Source: Nocardioides sp. zg-DK7169
Lineage (GTDB): Bacteria; Actinomycetota; Actinomycetes; Propionibacteriales; Nocardioidaceae
Reading direction: 5' to 3'
Assembly (NCBI RefSeq): GCF_013155365.1
Contig: NZ_JABJRA010000001.1
Location: forward strand, 248,001-312,000
Length of the DNA stretch: 64,000 nt
Of this stretch, positions 1 to 8,645 are shown piece after piece (within the stretch, counting starts at the first letter, position 1; every line of letters starts with the position of its first letter). Made by a program: the position numbers and the translations under genes. Below the pieces are notes generated by a model. That model had not been told where the DNA came from. It saw only the letters and a list, made by a program, of their open reading frames with translations, and searched no databases.

Positions 1-379
1 CGACCTCGACGAGGCCGTGGCGGGCGTAGAAGCGGCGGGCCGGGGTGTTGATCTCGAAGACCCACAGGCCCAGGCCGTGGGGGCAGCGCTGCTTGGCGAG
101 CTCCAGGAGCAGGCTGCCGATCCCCTCGCCGGCGTGCGCGGGGTCGACGTACAGGTCGTCGATCCAGTCGGCGACCAGGCGCAGGTAGCCGACCACCTCG
201 CCTCCGACCTCGGCCACCCACGTCTCGTCGGTGCGCACCCGGGCCGTGAGCCAGGCGCGGACGTCGTCCTCGGAGTGGGCGGCGGGCGGCATCGTGCCCG
301 CGGCGACGGCCGCCCCGCGCGAGGCGAGGTGGACCGCGACGATCGCGGGGGCGTCCTGCGGGCCCGCAGGCCTCAGCAT
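1..379 (-). CDS. GNAT family N-acetyltransferase (C-terminus cut by window edge)
   Basis: About 126 residues are visible before the frame leaves the window at base 1. The acetyl-CoA binding core of the GNAT fold is clear as YVDPAHAGEGIGSLL, preceded by the strand GYLRLVADWIDDL and followed by NTPARRFYARHGL, the usual motif B that ends the family's core. The acceptor substrate cannot be told from sequence. The ATG at 379 lies only 4 bases beyond the rluD stop on the same strand, so it is probably the last gene of the lspA-rluD transcript. No signal peptide or membrane segment is present, so it should act in the cytoplasm. Confidence 0.85.
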   Translation of the reverse strand, partial: MLRPAGPQDAPAIVAVHLASRGAAVAAGTMPPAAHSEDDVRAWLTARVRTDETWVAEVGGEVVGYLRLVADWIDDLYVDPAHAGEGIGSLLLELAKQRCPHGLGLWVFEINTPARRFYARHGLVEV

Positions 380-383
380 CAGG

Positions 384-1319
384 TCAGCTGGCGTCACGGA
401 TGACGTCGAGGGCGTGGGAGAGGTCGTCGGGGTAGGACGACTCGTACTCCACGAACTCCCCGGTGTCCGGGTGCTCGAAGCCCAGGCGTACGGCGTGCAG
501 CCACTGCCGCTCGAGGCCGACCCGCTTGGCGAGGACGGGGTCCGCGCCGTACGTCAGGTCCCCCACGCAGGGGTGCTTGAGCGCCGACATGTGGACCCGG
601 ATCTGGTGGGTGCGCCCGGTCTCGAGGTGGATCTCCAGCAGGCTGGCGAACCGGTGCGCCTCGAGGGTCTGGTAGTGGGTGACGCTCGGTCGGCCGTCTG
701 CCATCACGGCGAACTTGTAGTCCGCGCGCGGGTGGCGCCCGATCGGGGCGTCGACCGTCCCCTGCAGCGGGTCGGGGTGGCCCTGCACGAGCGCGTGGTA
801 GGTCTTCTCCACCGTCCGGTGCCGGAAGGCGTTCTTCAGCAGCGAGTAGGCGTGCTCGGACTTGCAGATCACCATGACGCCGGAGGTCCCGACGTCGAGG
901 CGCTGCACGATGCCCTGGCGCTCGGAGGCGCCACCGGTGGCGATCCGGAACCCGGCGCCGGCGAGGTGCCCGACGACGGTCGGACCGTTCCACCCCGGCG
1001 AGGGGTGCACGGCGACGCCGACCGGCTTGTCGATCACGACGATGGAGTCGTCGTCGTGGATGATCTTGATCCCCTCGACGATCTCGGGGACGACCTCGAG
1101 CGGGTCGACGAGGGTGGGGATGGTGACGTCGAGGACCGCGCCGGGCAGCACCCGGTCGCTCTTCGCGACCTCGGCCCCGTCGAGGCGCACGTGCCCGGCC
1201 GCGACCAGGTCGGCGGCACGGGTGCGGGACACCCCGAAGAGCCGCGCCATGGCGGCGTCGACGCGCTCGCCGGCCATGCTGTCGGGCACCAGCAGGGTGC
1301 GGTGGTCGTGGTGGCTCAT
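384..1319 (-). CDS. rluD: RluA-family 23S rRNA pseudouridine synthase
   Basis: A 311-residue protein of the RluA/RluD type, which isomerises uridines in large-subunit rRNA. The N-terminal ~80 residues form an S4-like RNA-binding domain ([16 protein letters not shown], then [14 protein letters not shown]). The catalytic domain shows [14 protein letters not shown], the active-site motif [12 protein letters not shown] with the nucleophilic Asp, and [15 protein letters not shown] near the C-terminus. Length and motif order are normal. The ATG overlaps the lspA stop in an ATGA arrangement, a pairing seen in many actinobacteria. Exact target uridines cannot be assigned, so the rluD symbol is by general resemblance. 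Confidence 0.93.
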   Translation of the reverse strand: MSHHDHRTLLVPDSMAGERVDAAMARLFGVSRTRAADLVAAGHVRLDGAEVAKSDRVLPGAVLDVTIPTLVDPLEVVPEIVEGIKIIHDDDSIVVIDKPVGVAVHPSPGWNGPTVVGHLAGAGFRIATGGASERQGIVQRLDVGTSGVMVICKSEHAYSLLKNAFRHRTVEKTYHALVQGHPDPLQGTVDAPIGRHPRADYKFAVMADGRPSVTHYQTLEAHRFASLLEIHLETGRTHQIRVHMSALKHPCVGDLTYGADPVLAKRVGLERQWLHAVRLGFEHPDTGEFVEYESSYPDDLSHALDVIRDAS

Positions 1320-1873
1320 GGCTCTATTCTCGTGCCGTTCAGGCGCAGTCCCCGGAAGGACTGCACGATGATCAGACCCGCGGCGCCCACGACGCACATG
1401 TCGGCCACGTTGAAGACCGGCCAGTTCGGGATCTGCAGGAAGTCGATGACATGGCCGCGCAGGGGGCCGGGATCGCGCAGGATCCGGTCGGTCAGGTTGC
1501 CCGCGACGCCCGCGAGCAGCAGGCCCATGCCGACCGCCCACCAGACCTCGCCGATGCGCCGGCTCAGCCACACGATCGCCACCAGCGCGCCGATCGAGAT
1601 GCAGCTGAGCGCCACGGTGTACTCCGTGCCGACGCTGAACGCCGCACCCGGGTTGCGCACCAGGTTCAGCACGAGCAGGTCGCCGACGACCGAGATGTCG
1701 CGGTCCTGGAGCGTGTCGACGGCCACGACCTTGGTGACCATGTCGATCACGTAGGCGGTCAGGGCGATGACGGCGAACAGGATGATATGACGCCGGCGTC
1801 CCCCGGCCCGTGTGGTCGCTGGCCCCTGCGGGGCACTCAGCGACGTTCCTCGCGCTGCTTGCATGTCATGCAC
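1316..1873 (-). CDS. lspA: Lipoprotein signal peptidase II
   Basis: A 185-residue integral membrane aspartyl protease that cuts the signal peptide from diacylglyceryl-modified prolipoproteins. Four hydrophobic segments are visible. The two catalytic aspartates sit in the family motifs NLTDRI and FNVADM, and the first conserved block reads [14 protein letters not shown]. The start is uncertain: GTG at 1873 and ATG at 1864 are both in frame, neither has a good ribosome site, and both overlap the end of the TraR/DksA gene by 28-37 bases, suggesting translational coupling. The basic N-terminal stretch AGGRRRH precedes the first membrane helix. Confidence 0.95.
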   Translation of the reverse strand: MHDMQAARGTSLSAPQGPATTRAGGRRRHIILFAVIALTAYVIDMVTKVVAVDTLQDRDISVVGDLLVLNLVRNPGAAFSVGTEYTVALSCISIGALVAIVWLSRRIGEVWWAVGMGLLLAGVAGNLTDRILRDPGPLRGHVIDFLQIPNWPVFNVADMCVVGAAGLIIVQSFRGLRLNGTRIEP

Positions 1874-2751
1874 AGTGTGGCACGCGGAAACGCCATCAAC
1901 CGCATCTTGCCGATCGGCTCACCGCAGGACTCGCAGACCCCGTAGGTGCCGTCGTCGATGCGGCCCAGGGCATGCTCGATCTGGGCCAGCTTGTCGCGCT
2001 CGTTGCGCAGCACCGTGAACTCGTGGTCGCGCTCGAAGGTCGCCGCGCCCACGTCGGCCTGGTCGTGCCCGGCGCCGTCGCCGGAGTCGCGCAGCAGCGC
2101 GGTGAGCTCGACCTCCTGCTCGTGCACCATCTCCTCGAGGTGGGTGCGCTGGCCACGCAGCTCCTCCACCACCTCGCGCAGCTCGGTGCGCGACCACGCC
2201 GACTCCCCCGCCTTCACCACGAGCGTCGCGGGCGCCTGCCGCGTCGGGCGTCGTACGGCGGCGCGCCGCGCGGGCGCCTTCGCTGCCTCCGCCGGGGCAG
2301 GCGTGGCCTTCGCGGTCCGCGCGCTCCTGGCGCTCTTCGCAGCCGGAGCCTTCTTCGCGGCACCGTTCCGCGCGGCGCCGTTCGTGGTCCCGTTGGTGGC
2401 ACCGTCCTTGGCGGCGGCGGGCGCCTTCTTCGCCGCGGTGTCCTTCGCCGCGCCCTTCTTCGCCGCCGTCTTCTTGACGGCGGCCTTCTTCGCGGCCGGC
2501 GGCTTCGCCTCCGCGGCGGGCTCGGCGGCGGGGGCGGCCCTGGAGGCGGTCTTGCGGGTGGTCGACGCCGAGGTCACGGCCGGACCCGCACCCTTCGCGG
2601 CGAGCGTGCGCCCCGCGGAGCGCCTCGGCGGCGTGCTCGCGGACTCGCCGGGCGACTCCTCGACGGGAGTTCGCGGGGTGCGTCGCCCCATCGCCTTGCG
2701 GGCAGCGGTGGCTGCCTGGCCGGCGAGGGACTTCGGGGTCGAACGGGCCAT
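1837..2751 (-). CDS. TraR/DksA-type zinc-finger protein with long histone H1-like tail
   Basis: A 304-residue protein in two parts. The C-terminal ~125 residues are a DksA/TraR module: a helical hairpin ([21 protein letters not shown], split over residues ~185-205), then [19 protein letters not shown] and [11 protein letters not shown], supplying the four zinc cysteines. Such proteins bind the RNA polymerase secondary channel. Residues ~1-175 are low complexity, rich in Ala, Lys and Pro (repeats such as [18 protein letters not shown]), like bacterial histone H1 tails that bind DNA. The acidic DxxDxA tip of classical DksA is not obvious. It lies directly before lspA with overlapping frames. 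The start has GGCCCACC upstream with no strong Shine-Dalgarno sequence. Confidence 0.82.
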   Translation of the reverse strand: MARSTPKSLAGQAATAARKAMGRRTPRTPVEESPGESASTPPRRSAGRTLAAKGAGPAVTSASTTRKTASRAAPAAEPAAEAKPPAAKKAAVKKTAAKKGAAKDTAAKKAPAAAKDGATNGTTNGAARNGAAKKAPAAKSARSARTAKATPAPAEAAKAPARRAAVRRPTRQAPATLVVKAGESAWSRTELREVVEELRGQRTHLEEMVHEQEVELTALLRDSGDGAGHDQADVGAATFERDHEFTVLRNERDKLAQIEHALGRIDDGTYGVCESCGEPIGKMRLMAFPRATLCMTCKQREERR

Positions 2752-2940
2752 GGTGGGCCTCCTCGATGAGCCTGATCACGTGGTCTGTACCACGACGGTG
2801 CCGCGGACACTAGCCCGTTCGCGGCCGCCGCCCAACCCGCCACTCCCCGGGATTTATGAGGCCCAAAGGCCCTTGATCTCGGGACCGATCCACGCGTGGG
2901 CACGCGACGCGCCCGCCGCCGGGCGTCCGGACGAACGACG

Positions 2941-2972
2941 CCGCGGCCGGCCCCTGTCGGGACCGGCCGCGG
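2941..2972 (-). terminator. Hairpin downstream of divIVA
   Basis: A perfect 10-bp GC stem (CCGCGGCCGG at 2941-2950 pairs with CCGGCCGCGG at 2963-2972) with a 12-base loop begins 26 bases beyond the divIVA stop. No T run follows, as is usual in GC-rich actinobacteria. It probably ends the sepF-divIVA side of the cluster before the separately transcribed TraR/DksA gene. Confidence 0.6.
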
Positions 2973-2997
2973 CGGCAGAGCGGGTGCTGGGGCCCGA

Positions 2998-3759
2998 TCA
3001 GCCCTCGTCGTCGCCGAGGATCGAGCGCAGGCGCTTGGGCGCCGGCTGCTCGTCGGTCGGGGCGGCGGTCTCCGCGGACCCGTTGAGCGCCTCCAGCTGC
3101 TGGCTGAAGTACGTCTTCAGGCGGGAGCGGTACTCGCGCTCGAAGGAACGCAGCGTCTCGACCTCACCGGTGAGGCGGTCACGCTCGCGCTCGAGCTCGC
3201 CGAAGAGCTGCTGGCGGCGCTCGGCGGTCTCGGAGTCGAGCATCTGCGCGCGGGTGCGGGCGTCGGCCTCGAGGCGGTCGGCCTTCGACTTCGACTCCGA
3301 CTCCAGGCGCTCGGCCTTGGTGCGGGCGGCACCGACGATCTTGTCGGCCTCGTTCTTGGCCTCGTCCACGAGCTCGTCCGCGTTGCGCGTGGCGATCTCG
3401 AGCAGGCGGGCCGCAGCGTTGGAGGCCTGCGGGACCGTCTCGACGCGGATGGTCTCGAGCGGGGTCGAGACCGCGGCGGGCGCGGCGGCCGGCGCGGGGG
3501 TCGGCGTCGGCGCGGGGGCCGGCTCCGGCTCCTTGGCCTTCACCGGCTCGGGCTTCGGCTCGGCCGCGGCGGCCGGCGCAGGCGCACCGGACTGGACCGA
3601 GGCGAGCTTGGCGCGAAGGTCGTCGTTCTCCTTGGTGAGGCGTGCCAGCTCGGCCTCCACCTCATCGAGGAACTGGTCGACCTCTCCCATGTCGTAGCCC
3701 TCACGAAGCCGGACGGGAGTAAAGCGCTTGTTGCTCACGTCCTCAGGCGTCAGCGGCAT
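2998..3759 (-). CDS. divIVA: DivIVA/Wag31 polar growth scaffold
   Basis: A 253-residue coiled-coil protein that marks cell poles and septa by sensing membrane curvature and recruits wall synthesis machinery. It opens with the conserved DivIVA block MPLTPEDVSNKRFTPVRLRE and GYDMGEVDQFLDEVEAEL, continues into a short coiled coil, has a Pro/Ala-rich linker (about residues 65-110), and ends in a long heptad-rich coiled coil from ~120 to 230. I start it at the ATG at 3759 because family members begin MPLTPEDV; an upstream in-frame ATG at 3771 has no homology. It ends the division cluster, separated from yggT by a hairpin. Confidence 0.95.
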   Translation of the reverse strand: MPLTPEDVSNKRFTPVRLREGYDMGEVDQFLDEVEAELARLTKENDDLRAKLASVQSGAPAPAAAAEPKPEPVKAKEPEPAPAPTPTPAPAAAPAAVSTPLETIRVETVPQASNAAARLLEIATRNADELVDEAKNEADKIVGAARTKAERLESESKSKADRLEADARTRAQMLDSETAERRQQLFGELERERDRLTGEVETLRSFEREYRSRLKTYFSQQLEALNGSAETAAPTDEQPAPKRLRSILGDDEG

Positions 3760-3807
3760 GACCTCACCCATTCATTTCGGTATCTGATGTGACGTGCGAA
3801 CAATAGC

Positions 3808-3848
3808 GCCTGGGGCAGGGCGGAGTGAGATCCGCAGCCCGCCCAGGC
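3808..3848 (-). terminator. Hairpin downstream of yggT
   Basis: GCCTGGG (3808-3814) pairs with CCCAGGC (3842-3848), with further internal pairing between the GGGCGGA and TCCGCAGCCC segments. It starts 5 bases after the yggT stop, and the sequence after it on the minus strand is AT-richer (GCTATTGTT). It should separate yggT from divIVA, whose promoter would then lie in the remaining ~45 bases. Confidence 0.55.
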
Positions 3849-3852
3849 GGCG

Positions 3853-4146
3853 TCAGCCGAGCAACGTTCCGCGGATGACCTGGAGCAGCACGTAGGTGCA
3901 GATCATCACGATCAGGAAGCTCAGGTCGAGCGCGATGCTGCCCAGCCGCAGCGGCGGGATCACCCGGCGCAGCGCCTTGATCGGCGGATCGGTGACCGTG
4001 TAGACCGCCTCCAGCAGGAGCAGCAGCACGCCGGTGGGCTGCCAGGAGCGGGCGAAGACCTGCACCCAGTCCACGATGAAGCGGACCCAGAGCATCCCGA
4101 AGAAGATCAGGACCGGGACGTAGAGGACGACACCGATCAGCTCCAC
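3853..4146 (-). CDS. YggT family membrane protein
   Basis: A 97-residue protein with two to three transmembrane helices: an N-terminal one (LIGVVLYVPVLIFFGMLWV) and a C-terminal one (ALDLSFLIVMICTYVLLQV), joined by the YggT family signature TDPPIKALRRVIPPLRLG. The family sits in division clusters of Gram-positive bacteria between sepF and divIVA and is thought to influence septation or envelope homeostasis; its biochemistry is not settled. The GTG at 4146 is chosen because AGGAG lies 10 bases upstream and no ATG fits. Confidence 0.88.
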   Translation of the reverse strand: MELIGVVLYVPVLIFFGMLWVRFIVDWVQVFARSWQPTGVLLLLLEAVYTVTDPPIKALRRVIPPLRLGSIALDLSFLIVMICTYVLLQVIRGTLLG

Positions 4147-4220
4147 TGCGGATGTGCTCCTGATGCTCGAGGTAAGGGTGCGGGATACGGGTGCTGCGGG
4201 TGCTGGGCGCTGAGCGCGGC

Positions 4221-4718
4221 TCAGCTCTGGTTGAAGAAGCCGCCCTCGGCGATGCGCTGCTTGTCCTCGGCCGCGACCGTCACGTTGGCCGGGGACAGCA
4301 GGAAGACCTTGTTGGTGACACGCTCGATGGTGCCACGGGTGGCGAAGACGAGGCCCGCGGCGAAGTCGACCAGGCGCTTGGCGTCGGCGTCGTCCATCTC
4401 GGAGAGGTTCATGATCACCGGGGTGCCCTCGCGGAAGTTCTCGCCCACGGTGCGCGCCTCGTTGTAGGTGCGCGGGTGCAGGGTCAGGATGCGCGAGAGC
4501 TCCGCGACCTCGTTCTGCGGAACGGCGGCGGGCCGGCGGCGCTCGGAGAGGTCGGCGACCGGCGCCGGGCGCGGCTCGCGGGCACGCGGCTGACGCGAGG
4601 CCGGCACCGCCTGGGTCTCGGCGGTGTGGGCGTCGTTGCTGTCGTACTCGTCGTCGTACCGACCGGTGTCCTCGACGAGGCCGAGGTACTCGCCGATCCT
4701 GCGCATCGCGCCACTCAT
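4221..4718 (-). CDS. sepF: Cell division protein SepF
   Basis: A 165-residue FtsZ-binding membrane anchor. The N-terminal amphipathic helix is [18 protein letters not shown] disordered Asp/Arg/Pro-rich linker (about residues 18-75) follows, then the SepF core with [39 protein letters not shown] and [20 protein letters not shown]. The end GGFFNQS is typical of actinobacteria. I chose the ATG at 4718 because AAGGG lies 8 bases upstream and it restores the conserved N-terminal helix. In actinobacteria lacking FtsA and ZipA, SepF is the main membrane tether of the Z-ring. It lies between yggS and yggT, as in related genomes. Confidence 0.95.
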   Translation of the reverse strand: MSGAMRRIGEYLGLVEDTGRYDDEYDSNDAHTAETQAVPASRQPRAREPRPAPVADLSERRRPAAVPQNEVAELSRILTLHPRTYNEARTVGENFREGTPVIMNLSEMDDADAKRLVDFAAGLVFATRGTIERVTNKVFLLSPANVTVAAEDKQRIAEGGFFNQS

Positions 4719-4779
4719 GACTGCTGCCCTTCGGATGTGGCCCCCCAGGTGGGGAGGGCACTTGACGGTGTCTTGGACA

Positions 4780-5481
4780 TTACTGGAACCGCGGCCTCGA
4801 ACCGAGGACCGCCGACCCGACGCGCACGTGTGTCGCACCGGCGGCGACGGCCTGCTCGAGGTCGTTGCTCATCCCGGCCGACAACCAGGCGGCGTCGGGG
4901 TGCTGATCGAGGAAGGAGGACCGGATGGCGGCGAGCCGCTCGAAGGCGAGCTCGGGGTCCTCCCCCAGCGGCGCCACGGCCATCAGGCCGCGCAGCCGCA
5001 GGTGCTCGGCGGCCGCGACCTCCTCGGCGAGGGCGCCGAGGGCGCCGGGGTCCGCGCCGGCGCGTCCCGAGGCGCCGGGCGGGTCGAGGCTGACCTGGAG
5101 CAGCACGTCGACCTCGCGTCCGGCCGCTCCCCTGTCGAGGGGGGCGACCAGCTTGGCACGGTCCACGGAGTGCACCGCGTCGGCGTAGCCGGCGACGGCT
5201 GCGGCCTTGTTGCTCTGCAGGCCACCGATGAAGTGCCAGCGCAGGCCGAGGTCGGCGCACTCGCGCGACTTGTCGGCCGCCTCCTGGTGCCGGTTCTCCC
5301 CGACGTCGGTGACCCCGAGGTCTGCCAGCAGTCGTACGTCGGAGGCGGGGAAGAACTTGGTGACCACGATGAGGGTGACCTCGTCGGGGGCACGACCGGC
5401 GTCCGCGCAGGCGCGGGCGATCCGCGCGCGGACCTCCTCGAGGCCGTGCGCGAGCTCCTCACGGCGGGCGTCGGCGCTCAT
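4780..5481 (-). CDS. YggS/PROSC family pyridoxal phosphate homeostasis protein
   Basis: A 233-residue PLP-binding protein with an alanine racemase-like TIM barrel. Visible blocks are [20 protein letters not shown], where the lysine carries PLP, then [57 protein letters not shown] and [10 protein letters not shown]. It has no racemase C-terminal domain. The family buffers PLP and affects amino acid pools. The ATG overlaps the pgeF stop (ATGA). The pgeF-yggS-sepF-yggT-divIVA order is the standard tail of the actinobacterial division cluster. Confidence 0.94.
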   Translation of the reverse strand: MSADARREELAHGLEEVRARIARACADAGRAPDEVTLIVVTKFFPASDVRLLADLGVTDVGENRHQEAADKSRECADLGLRWHFIGGLQSNKAAAVAGYADAVHSVDRAKLVAPLDRGAAGREVDVLLQVSLDPPGASGRAGADPGALGALAEEVAAAEHLRLRGLMAVAPLGEDPELAFERLAAIRSSFLDQHPDAAWLSAGMSNDLEQAVAAGATHVRVGSAVLGSRPRFQ

Positions 5482-6197
5482 CGGCGCCTCCGCACCAGGC
5501 CGGCGAGCCGGCCCGCCGAGGCGCCGTCGCGCCGGTGCGAGAACAGGTCCGGCGACTCGAGCGTGCAGCGCGAGACGTCGTGGACGGTGACGCCGGCGCG
5601 CTCGAGCTGGTGGCGCACGCCCGCGCCGAGGTCGAGGGCGGGGGTGCCGGTGCGGGTGGTGGCCCGGGTGGCCGGCTCGACCTCGGTGACCGCGGCCTGC
5701 ATGGCTGCGGGCACCTCGTAGCAGGAGCCGCACACGTAGGGCCCGATCCACGCGCTCACCGCCTCGGCGCCGCGTGCGCGCATCGCCTCGACGGTGGCGG
5801 GGACCACCCCGGCGAGCACGCCCTTGCGGCCGGCGTGCGCGGCCGCGACCACCCGGCCGGCGTCGTCGGCCAGCAGCACCGGGACGCAGTCGGCGACCCG
5901 GACGGCGAGGACGACGTCGGGCTCGGTGGCCACCAGCGCGTCGCCCTCGGGCAGCTCACCGTCGCGAGCCGCGTCGGCGTCGACGACCTCCCGGCCGTGG
6001 ACCTGCACCAGCTCCGCGACCCGCGCCCCCGGGGCGAAGTCGTCGAGCACGCGCCGCAGGTTGGCGGCACGCGACTCGGGACTGTCGCCCCCGGAGATCG
6101 CGAGGTTCAAGGAGTCGTACGGCGCGGCGCTGACCCCACCGAGCCGGTCGGTGAAGGCCAGGTCGATGGGGCCGTGGCTGGCGCGGAAGGCGTACAT
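5478..6197 (-). CDS. pgeF: Peptidoglycan editing factor PgeF (YfiH/laccase-domain family)
   Basis: A 239-residue cytoplasmic protein. The family clears misincorporated L-Ser from UDP-MurNAc-L-Ser precursors in E. coli, and members also have multicopper-oxidase-like or nucleoside phosphorylase activities. The three metal-ligand motifs are visible: ELVQVHGREVV (His), VRVADCVPVLLAD (Cys) and VAAAHAGRKGVL (His), followed by WIGPYVCGSCYEVP. The more common form of the third motif is AHAGWRG, so AHAGRKG is a small variation. It sits 47 bases beyond ftsZ and overlaps yggS, so it belongs to the ftsZ transcript. Confidence 0.92.
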   Translation of the reverse strand: MYAFRASHGPIDLAFTDRLGGVSAAPYDSLNLAISGGDSPESRAANLRRVLDDFAPGARVAELVQVHGREVVDADAARDGELPEGDALVATEPDVVLAVRVADCVPVLLADDAGRVVAAAHAGRKGVLAGVVPATVEAMRARGAEAVSAWIGPYVCGSCYEVPAAMQAAVTEVEPATRATTRTGTPALDLGAGVRHQLERAGVTVHDVSRCTLESPDLFSHRRDGASAGRLAGLVRRRR

Positions 6198-6244
6198 CGG
6201 TCCGTAGGGGTCGTGGGCGAGCGGGGGTCCGGGCGGATCCGGAC

Positions 6245-7483
6245 CTACTTCAAGAAGTCCGGGACGTCGAGGTCGTCGTCGTCGAACTGCACCTGCGGCG
6301 GAGCTTGGCGCGGCGCCGGGGGCTGGGTCGGCTGGGTGCCGCGGGGAGCCTGGCCGCCCTGGCCGCCCTGGGGAGCCTGGCCGCCCTGGGGAGCCTGGTT
6401 GGTCGGGGCCGGACGCAGCGGGGTGCCCTGGGCCGGGGCGGGACGCGCAGCAGCGGCAGCGGCGCGCGTCTCCTCCTGGGTCTGCTGGGGACGGGTCTCG
6501 CGGCGCAGCACGGTGCCCTCGTCGCGGCGCTTCGGCGTACCGCCGTCGAAGCCCGCCGCGATGACGGTCACCCGCACCTCGTCGCCGAGCGCGTCGTCGA
6601 TGGTCGCACCGAAGATGATGTTGGCCTCGGGGTGGACGGCCTGGGCCACCAGCGCGGCGGCCTCGTTGATCTCGAACAGGCCGAGGTCGGAGCCGCCGGC
6701 GATGGAGAGCAGCACGCCGTGCGCGCCGTCGATCGAGGCCTCGAGAAGCGGGCTGGACACGGCCATCTCGGCCGCGGCGACGGAGCGGTCCTCGCCGCGG
6801 GCCGAGCCGATGCCCATCAGCGCGGAGCCGGCGTTGGCCATGACGGACTTGACGTCGGCGAAGTCGAGGTTGATCAGGCCCGGGGTGGTGATCAGGTCGG
6901 TGATGCCCGAGACGCCCTGGAGGAGCACCTGGTCGGCCTGCTTGAACGCGTCGAGCATCGAGACGTTGCGGTCGCTGATCGAGAGCAGCCGGTCGTTGGG
7001 GATCACGATGAGGGTGTCGACCTCCTCGCGCAGCGCGGCGATGCCCTCCTCGGCGGAGTTGGCCCGACGACGCCCCTCGAAGGCGAACGGACGGGTGACC
7101 ACACCGATGGTCAGCGCGCCGAGCGAGCGGGCGATCCGCGCGACCACGGGCGCGCCACCGGTGCCGGTGCCGCCACCCTCGCCGGCCGTCACGAACACCA
7201 TGTCGGCGCCCTTGAGGACCTCTTCGATCTCCTCGGAGTGGTCATCGGCGGCCTGCGCGCCCACGTCGGGGTTCGCGCCGGCACCGAGACCACGGGTGAG
7301 CTCGCGGCCGATGTCGAGCTTGACGTCGGCGTCGCTCATCAGCAGCGCCTGGGCGTCGGTGTTGATGGCGATGAACTCGACGCCCTTGAGCCCGACGTCG
7401 ATCATCCGGTTGACGGCGTTGACGCCGCCACCACCGATGCCCACGACCTTGATGATGGCCAGGTAGTTCTGCGCTGCTGCCAC
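6245..7483 (-). CDS. ftsZ: Tubulin-like GTPase FtsZ
   Basis: A 412-residue GTPase that polymerises into the division ring. The GTP-binding loops are intact: [12 protein letters not shown] at ~16-27, the tubulin signature GGGTGTG at 103-109, and the T7 catalytic loop NLDFADV at 205-211. After ~320 comes a disordered linker rich in Pro, Gln and Gly (APQGGQ repeats), then the C-terminal peptide DLDVPDFLK that docks on SepF and FtsW. The start is a GTG at 7483, giving the usual [18 protein letters not shown] beginning; AGGC lies a few bases upstream. A 424-base gap separates it from ftsQ, so it has its own promoter region. Confidence 0.97.
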   Translation of the reverse strand: MAAAQNYLAIIKVVGIGGGGVNAVNRMIDVGLKGVEFIAINTDAQALLMSDADVKLDIGRELTRGLGAGANPDVGAQAADDHSEEIEEVLKGADMVFVTAGEGGGTGTGGAPVVARIARSLGALTIGVVTRPFAFEGRRRANSAEEGIAALREEVDTLIVIPNDRLLSISDRNVSMLDAFKQADQVLLQGVSGITDLITTPGLINLDFADVKSVMANAGSALMGIGSARGEDRSVAAAEMAVSSPLLEASIDGAHGVLLSIAGGSDLGLFEINEAAALVAQAVHPEANIIFGATIDDALGDEVRVTVIAAGFDGGTPKRRDEGTVLRRETRPQQTQEETRAAAAAARPAPAQGTPLRPAPTNQAPQGGQAPQGGQGGQAPRGTQPTQPPAPRQAPPQVQFDDDDLDVPDFLK

Positions 7484-7660
7484 GACGGCTTGCCTCTCGC
7501 TGATCGGGTCCGGTCTCCCGGACGGTCCGGATGACGGGTTGGGTGCTGGTGCGGTGCTGCTGGGGCCTGCTGGCTGGTGCTCGGTGCTGCTGGTGGTGCT
7601 GTGCGATGTCTCTGGGTCTGGGGTTCTGGGGGGTTCTGCTGGTGGTTCACGACTCGGGAG
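7484..7660 (-). promoter_or_regulatory. Long C/A-rich ftsZ leader
   Basis: On the ftsZ sense strand this ~175-base stretch is almost free of G between ~7530 and 7655 and is built of CACCAGCAGCACC-like units. It carries no plausible conserved ORF. It would give an unstructured 5' leader before the GTG start. A similar C/A-rich stretch lies in front of the rsmH operon (about 19935-20005), so the feature may be shared by division-gene leaders here. Confidence 0.45.
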
Positions 7661-7686
7661 CGCCGTACTGTCCGGCGCAAACCCTG

Positions 7687-7717
7687 ACCCTCAGGCTGAG
7701 GGTTATAGTTATGTCAA
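7687..7717 (-). promoter_or_regulatory. Palindromic operator and promoter-like sequences upstream of ftsZ
   Basis: A perfect inverted repeat, ACCCTCAG-G-CTGAGGGT on the plus strand, occupies 7687-7703. On the ftsZ strand it is preceded by TTGACA (7717-7712) and TATAAC (7707-7702). Short CCTCA/TGAGG palindromes are typical of MerR-family sites, and the MerR-type regulator FtsR is known to activate ftsZ in Corynebacterium. That this site is bound by such a regulator is inference. The exact -10 and -35 pairing is unclear. Confidence 0.5.
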
Positions 7718-7802
7718 CCTCGTCGTGGGGTCCACGGTAGGACGAACCCGCGCAGACGTCTGCATCGACACGCCCGGTCCGGTGCTGCTCCTGGCCTTCG
7801 GC

Positions 7803-7890
7803 CACTCAGGGCCGCGCTTTCGCCGCGACGAGCGCCGAATCGGCGCCACGAGAACCACTCGGCGCACCCGTACGAGCCGACTCGGCGAAG
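7803..7890. repeat. Degenerate copies of the GAGTCGG repeat between ftsQ and ftsZ
   Basis: Four short blocks (CACTCAGG at 7803, GAATCGG at 7837, CACTCGG at 7856, GACTCGG at 7879) resemble the core of the 22-bp repeats found at 25.7 and 39.1 kb. Spacing here is irregular (19-34 bases). Read from ftsQ, they have the same polarity as the other arrays have toward their flanking genes. The rest of the 7484-7907 gap is the ftsZ leader and promoter region. Confidence 0.35.
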
Positions 7891-7907
7891 AACCGGGCGG
7901 GATCGGG

Positions 7908-8645
7908 TCAGGGGCGGACGGTGGGGCGGGCGGGGACGCTGACGTCGAAGACCGAGCCCTCCTGGTCGAGCAGGGCGGGGAGCACCTGGGCCTTGAGCTC
8001 GGTCTCCTCCGCGCTCCCCCAGACGATCTCGCGCTCGTCGCGGAGCACGAACGAGATCCGGTCGATGCTCTCCACCTCGACGTGGTCGACGGTGGCGGCG
8101 AGGTCCTCGGGGAGAGCGGCGACCACCGCCGCGCTCTCGCGCAGCGCCTCGGCGTCGATCCCGCTGGCGGCCTGCACCCGCGGCAGGTCGCCGGGGAGCT
8201 TGGGGTAGTCGCGGAACAGCACACCCTCGGCGTCCATGCCCCGCACCCGCCCGGAGAGCTCGACGACCGCGATCGCCGTCCGCTCCTCGACCTCGACCAG
8301 CACCCGGTCCGGCCACTGCCGGGTGACCTCGGCGTCCAGCACCGGCGCGAGGGCCTCGACGCGCGCCTCGACGGCGGCGAGGTCGACCGAGACCAGGGCC
8401 TGCCCGTCGGGCACGCGCGCCGCCTGCGTCACCGCCGCGGCGTCGAGCACCGACGTCCCGCGGACCTCGACCCCGCCCACCGACAGCCAGGAGGAGAACC
8501 ACAGCGCCCACACCACGCCGACGACGGCGGCGAGCGCCGCCACGGCGGGGGCGATGCGCTTCCACGCCAACCAGCGCCGTCGCCACTGGCGACGGGCGAA
8601 CCGGCGACGCGAGGCCTCCGCGTCGGAGAGGGCGCTCCTAGCCAC
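7908..8645 (-). CDS. ftsQ: Cell division protein FtsQ
   Basis: A 245-residue single-pass divisome protein. A basic cytoplasmic N-terminus (RRRFARRQWRRRWLAWKR) precedes one membrane helix (about residues 31-50, AVAALAAVVGVVWALWF). The extracytoplasmic POTRA domain follows (LSVGGVEVRGTSVLDAAAV), then the beta domain (WPDRVLVEVEERTAIAVVE). FtsQ bridges FtsW/FtsI and FtsL/FtsB-type partners at the septum. The GTG start at 8645 overlaps the end of murC by 8 bases. It ends the murC transcript; 262 bases separate its stop from the first recognisable ftsZ promoter-like sequence. Confidence 0.92.
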   Translation of the reverse strand: MARSALSDAEASRRRFARRQWRRRWLAWKRIAPAVAALAAVVGVVWALWFSSWLSVGGVEVRGTSVLDAAAVTQAARVPDGQALVSVDLAAVEARVEALAPVLDAEVTRQWPDRVLVEVEERTAIAVVELSGRVRGMDAEGVLFRDYPKLPGDLPRVQAASGIDAEALRESAAVVAALPEDLAATVDHVEVESIDRISFVLRDEREIVWGSAEETELKAQVLPALLDQEGSVFDVSVPARPTVRP

